Source: a virus | Length of the DNA stretch: 64,000 nucleotides | Strand: one strand, 5' to 3' | Virus record (IMG/VR): IMGVR_UViG_3300022220_000003 | Coordinates: 1-64,000 of that record | In this document: positions 60,688 through 64,000 of the stretch, one piece after another | How positions within the stretch are numbered: the stretch's first letter is position 1 | Layout: every line of letters begins with the position of its first letter | Notes under the pieces: generated by a model | What the model was told of the DNA's origin: nothing | What the model saw: the letters and a program-made list of their open reading frames with translations, nothing else | Databases searched by the model: none | Program-made: the position numbers and the translations under genes

Positions 60688-63243
60688 ATGCAATTGAGCA
60701 CGACCCCAACCCGCAGGCGAGCTCGCCGAGCTCGTGTTGTCAAAACCGTGACCTCGCAAGACCTCGCCACAAGCGGCAAGCTCAAGGATGCGGGTTTGCC
60801 CGGTGGGAGTGGGATCACCGAGTTGTGGGGTCTAGCGGTGAGCAAAACGGCGGCGGCCGAGCTCTTGGTGGGCAAGATCAACACTGTCGCCAAAACGACC
60901 GATTTGGACCTATCAAAACGCACGATGGTGGTGCTCGCCGAGGGCCGGGCCCTCGGGGAGGTGCAGCTCGGCAAAAAGGTTGAGGCGAGGACGTGGGCAA
61001 TCAAATCGGCCAAGGTTTTTGACCGGCCCAAGCCCACCAACATACCGGCGGTGGCCAATGGTGTGGTTAAAGGGGTGCGCCTGCTCGAGCGGCTCAAGGC
61101 TACAGCAATAGAGGAACCGGTAACCAAGAGCCAGGCCAAAACCTACAATCCGCGGCCAGTGGTCGATTCGGTGCTCTTGGCGGACGTGCGGGCCTTAAAA
61201 GAGTGGGGCGAGGAGGTGGCTTTCAAAAAGGCGCTCACCGAGGTGGAGCGGCGGGGCTTGCAGCTCCCCCAGCTCGAGCTTGCCCCCGATACCGATCCCG
61301 AGATCTTGACGTCCACCGAGCTCTTGGAGGCCCACCGAGCGCTACATGTGGCCAAGGGGTGGAGCTCCGAGGACGCGATCAACGTGCATGCCCAGATAGT
61401 GGCCGAGCTCGCCGATCGCGGCATGCCTCACCCCGAGCCACCTCCGGGCCTTGATCAACGCTCCGAGCCGTTGGAGCCGGGCGAGGTCCAGATCACAAAA
61501 GCAGCGGCCGAGGTGGCCTTGGCCGAGCTCGTGGCCTCGGTCGAGCAATATCCGGTTTTGGTCCATAAACGTGTTGAGGGCCGGGCGGTGGTGGTGGCCA
61601 AGACCGGGGATCAAGTCAAAGTGGTCGGTGAGGATGGGACCGATCATACCGCGGAGGTGCCCGAGGTGGCCCGAGCGGTGGCAGCTCTCAAGGCCGAGGC
61701 GGTGGAGCTCGAGGGGGTGCTCGAGCCGTGGCACGGTGGCGAGGTGTTGCAGGTCCAAGATCTCGTTTATGCCGGCCGGGATCTTCGAGATTGGCCGGTA
61801 TCCAAGCGGCTCGAGCGATTGGCCGAGCTCGGTATCGAGCAGGCCACCGCGTCAACGCCGAGCCGGCGGATACCTGTTAACGAGCTCCCCACAATCGAGG
61901 CCACAGACGGCGAGGCTCTCGAGCGGGCGATCCGTGTCGTCAAATCCTTACCCGGGGCGGCGGGCGTGGTGGTGAAGCCCGCAACTTCTATTGACCCGGG
62001 CGAGTGGCTCGAGCTCGAGGCCGAGCCGGTGGCCAAGGTTGCGCTCTCGGGGCCGGTGCCTTTTGTGTGGCGTGGGTCCGAGATCTTGATCGGTACCCCC
62101 GGCGGGCGGAGGGTCGAGCGGTGGCAGCTCGAAGGGGAAGCGGCCGAGGCACAGATCGCCAAACGCCGGGCGCCAATGTCGTGGGGTGCACTGCGGGCCG
62201 AGTCCACCGAGCGAGGGGAGGCGGAGCTCGGGGCGGTCAAGCCGTGGTGCCGCGAGTATTTTTTGCGAGGTGAGCAGGCGGCCCACCGGTTGGTGGTCCG
62301 CAAAATGCAGATCGGCGAGCTACAAAAGGCGGTCCATTCGTACACCCAATGCATGGTTTGCCGAGCGGCCCCTGTAATTGACGTGTTGTGGGCCGATGGC
62401 CGCGGCCGAGCTTGGTTTTGCAAGGGGTGTTATCCCAAATGGATCCACAAGGGCGGAGGCGCCAAGACTCTCGAAGTGATTGGCACCAAGGCAATTATCG
62501 GTGGCCGAGCTCCCGCCAAGTATTCAGACCGCCACAACCGTGTCACAACCACCAAGGCCGCGAGCCCCCACGAGCTCGGCGAGTGGATTGTAATCCGTTC
62601 AAACGACCCCACGCCCATGGTGTTGCAGGCCGAATCAGTAACCAAGCGATGGATCCCACCGCTTGGTGTGTCAGCCTTGCCGCGATCTGTGGCCGAGCAA
62701 GTACCGCTTGATCTCGCCTATTGGCAAGCAGGTACTTTGGTGGAGGCCCGCGAGCTCCGTGATCAACTTGTGTCAAAGATTGACAAGGGGGAGGTTGAGA
62801 TCGATTACTCCGCGGCGTACACACCCAAGCCCGCGTCAGAACCTGTCACACAACCAACTACCGAGCCGGCGGAATTGTTTGTTTCCATTGCCAAAATTGA
62901 CACCGACCGGCAAATCGTGACAGGTATAGTCTTAGAACCGGGCGAGGTCGATGCTCAAAACGATACTATCACTGCCGAGGTTATCGAAAAAGCATCGATC
63001 AATTTTCTGTCCCGGTATAATTCCGAGACTCAACTAGGGTTTATGCACAAAATTTTTGGCGAGATCGGATTGCAGCTCGCCGCCAGTTGGGTAGCACTGA
63101 GTAACCAGACGCTTGGCGGCAAAAAGGTCAAGCGAGGCTCGTGGCTTATGAGCGTCAAGGTTGTGGACCCCAAGTTGTGGGCTCGCGTCAAAAAGGGCGA
63201 GTTTGCGGGGTTCTCGATCGGCGGTGTTGCAAAGGTGCGATAA
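60688..63243 (+). CDS. XkdF-type prohead protease carrying a DNA ligase-like nucleotidyltransferase domain and a zinc ribbon
   Basis: 851 residues, AGGAGG upstream. C-terminal about 120 residues: XkdF-like serine protease (VTGIVLEPGEVDAQNDTITAEVI, LGFMHKIF, KKVKRGSWLMSVKVVD, FAGFSIGGVAKV), which matures proheads. Residues about 285-435 resemble the adenylation domain of ATP-dependent DNA ligases: LVHKRVEGRAVVV (motif I-like), VELEGVLEPW (III), VQDLVYAGRDLRDWPVSKRLERL (IIIa) and AAGVVVKPA (IV). The motif-I lysine is shifted or replaced (KRVEGR versus KxDGxR), so activity is doubtful. Residues 555-585 hold CMVC...CKGC, a zinc ribbon. Most XkdF proteins are far shorter. Confidence 0.75.
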   Translation: MQLSTTPTRRRARRARVVKTVTSQDLATSGKLKDAGLPGGSGITELWGLAVSKTAAAELLVGKINTVAKTTDLDLSKRTMVVLAEGRALGEVQLGKKVEARTWAIKSAKVFDRPKPTNIPAVANGVVKGVRLLERLKATAIEEPVTKSQAKTYNPRPVVDSVLLADVRALKEWGEEVAFKKALTEVERRGLQLPQLELAPDTDPEILTSTELLEAHRALHVAKGWSSEDAINVHAQIVAELADRGMPHPEPPPGLDQRSEPLEPGEVQITKAAAEVALAELVASVEQYPVLVHKRVEGRAVVVAKTGDQVKVVGEDGTDHTAEVPEVARAVAALKAEAVELEGVLEPWHGGEVLQVQDLVYAGRDLRDWPVSKRLERLAELGIEQATASTPSRRIPVNELPTIEATDGEALERAIRVVKSLPGAAGVVVKPATSIDPGEWLELEAEPVAKVALSGPVPFVWRGSEILIGTPGGRRVERWQLEGEAAEAQIAKRRAPMSWGALRAESTERGEAELGAVKPWCREYFLRGEQAAHRLVVRKMQIGELQKAVHSYTQCMVCRAAPVIDVLWADGRGRAWFCKGCYPKWIHKGGGAKTLEVIGTKAIIGGRAPAKYSDRHNRVTTTKAASPHELGEWIVIRSNDPTPMVLQAESVTKRWIPPLGVSALPRSVAEQVPLDLAYWQAGTLVEARELRDQLVSKIDKGEVEIDYSAAYTPKPASEPVTQPTTEPAELFVSIAKIDTDRQIVTGIVLEPGEVDAQNDTITAEVIEKASINFLSRYNSETQLGFMHKIFGEIGLQLAASWVALSNQTLGGKKVKRGSWLMSVKVVDPKLWARVKKGEFAGFSIGGVAKVR

Positions 63244-64000
63244 ATGGCAACCAAAGAGCAACTGAAGAACGCGCGAGAGTTACTTGATCTAGATGTCAAG
63301 GAAGTCTCGTTGGTGGATAAGCCCGCAAACCTGCGGGAATTTTTGATCGTGAAACGTCGAGCCGAGAGCAATCTCGGTGAGTTTGAGGTTGAGCCCTCGG
63401 TGGTCGAGTGGCTCGACAAAATGGCGGGCACCCCCGGGGCCCCCACTGAGTCAATCCAAGCCCTTGCGGCGGCATTAACAGGAGGCACCCCGATGGAAAC
63501 TGTGGAAATGATCAAGGCTCGCCACGTTTACGAGGTTGAGGTCCAAAAGGCCGGGCAGACCGAGGAGACCCCAGAGCAGCTCGAGCAACGGCACGCGGCG
63601 GAGCTCGAGCAGGTCCAAAAGGCCGACGCCGACAACCCGGCCGAGCCCGAGGCCAAACCGGCGGAGCCGGCGGCCGAGCCAGAGACCAAACCGGCGGAGC
63701 CCGAGGCCAAACCCGAAACCGAGCCCGTGACCAAAAGCGAGCCGGCGGCCGAGCCCGATCTGGATGAGGAGCCGGCGGTCGTGATCAAACGGGATGGTTC
63801 GATCCACGTGGCGGGCCAGACCGTGCAAAAAGCCAAGACGTTTGGCAAAGCCAAAACCGCCACCCTGCAAAACGCGGTGCAGGCCTTGGCCAAGCTTTTG
63901 GGCGATGTGTCCGAGGACGCGCTCAAGTCCGCCATGGCTCCCTACATGGACCCATCCAAAAAGGTGGAGACCACCAAGGCGGCCGATACCGAGCCGGCGG
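63244..64000 (+). CDS. Scaffold-like head protein, cut by the window end
   Basis: Starts with the ATG directly after the protease stop and stays open to the window end (at least 252 residues). EVSLVDKPANLREFLIVKR near the N-terminus is characteristic of proteins beside XkdF-type proteases; the rest is Ala/Pro/Glu/Lys-rich (KPAEPAAEP repeats) and helical, as in capsid scaffolds. Capsid should follow beyond the window. Confidence 0.75.
   Translation, partial: MATKEQLKNARELLDLDVKEVSLVDKPANLREFLIVKRRAESNLGEFEVEPSVVEWLDKMAGTPGAPTESIQALAAALTGGTPMETVEMIKARHVYEVEVQKAGQTEETPEQLEQRHAAELEQVQKADADNPAEPEAKPAEPAAEPETKPAEPEAKPETEPVTKSEPAAEPDLDEEPAVVIKRDGSIHVAGQTVQKAKTFGKAKTATLQNAVQALAKLLGDVSEDALKSAMAPYMDPSKKVETTKAADTEPA

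Noticed and set aside
60688-63243. Active DNA ligase
   Set aside because: The motif-I lysine context is abnormal, and no separate OB-fold motif VI could be identified.

Overview
The window reads as a large part of one temperate, siphovirus-like bacteriophage genome, or of a phage-plasmid. Packaging, portal, head-morphogenesis, lysis, tail-fibre, integrase and partition genes occur together, and genes are packed with ATGA, GTGA and TAATG overlaps. Host taxonomy cannot be read from the sequence. Internal genes use AAGGAG/AGGAGG ribosome sites, the endolysin is an M15 peptidase followed by spanin-like membrane proteins, and several promoters look like sigma-54 -24/-12 elements. Together these favour a GC-rich Gram-negative (diderm) host, with moderate confidence.

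Layout. 0-7.6 kb: tail fibre, two small paralogues, endolysin and a run of membrane/coiled-coil lysis-type proteins. 7.6-8.3 kb: short tyrosine integrase on the minus strand, divergent from the next operon. 8.3-17.7 kb: a long co-oriented early operon of small zinc-binding proteins, an HU-like protein, a DEDDh exonuclease, an adenine methyltransferase, an XRE regulator, an Acb2-like anti-CBASS candidate, a zinc-ribbon/thymidylate-kinase fusion and a transglutaminase-like protein. 17.8-24.1 kb: Fis-type regulator, second DNA methyltransferase, a helically phased repeat array followed by parA and a small parB-like gene, then a radical SAM gene. 24.1-38.4 kb: an accessory region of short, mostly paralogous genes separated by long, highly structured intergenic regions. 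38.4-46 kb: replication start with primase-helicase, a degenerate helicase paralogue, ThyX and a second fibre-like protein. 46-54 kb: PD-(D/E)XK nuclease, SNF2-like helicase, single-strand-binding-type protein, family A DNA polymerase and RuvC-like resolvase. 54-64 kb: small terminase candidate, terminase large subunit, portal, MuF-like head protein, an 851-residue XkdF-type protease carrying a ligase-like domain, and a scaffold-like protein cut by the window end. Major capsid, tail tube and tape measure are not in the window, so the genome is longer than 64 kb.

The most unusual part is the 24-37 kb regulatory system. Fifteen 18-bp palindromes (TATGAC-N6-GTCATA) lie in five triplets with a fixed 66/68-bp pitch (77/79 in one). 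Next to them are ten copies of a composite promoter: a -24/-12-like element (YTGGCAY-N5-TTGCA) running into the palindrome GCATACTAAGTATGC, with start codons often directly after it. Two orphan Fis-type DNA-binding proteins are candidate partners. A separate array with repeats spaced in multiples of 11 bp precedes parA and is the likely centromere. Many other first-of-operon genes have a TTGACN-17-TANNNN promoter whose -10 box ends about six bases before the start codon, which points to leaderless mRNAs.

A codon-context signature, with Leu encoded as CTC next to GAG, fills the window with GAGCTC and CTCGAG. It is missing from the tail fibre and from most of the fibre-like gene at 43.5-44.7 kb, which suggests separate origins for the receptor-binding genes.
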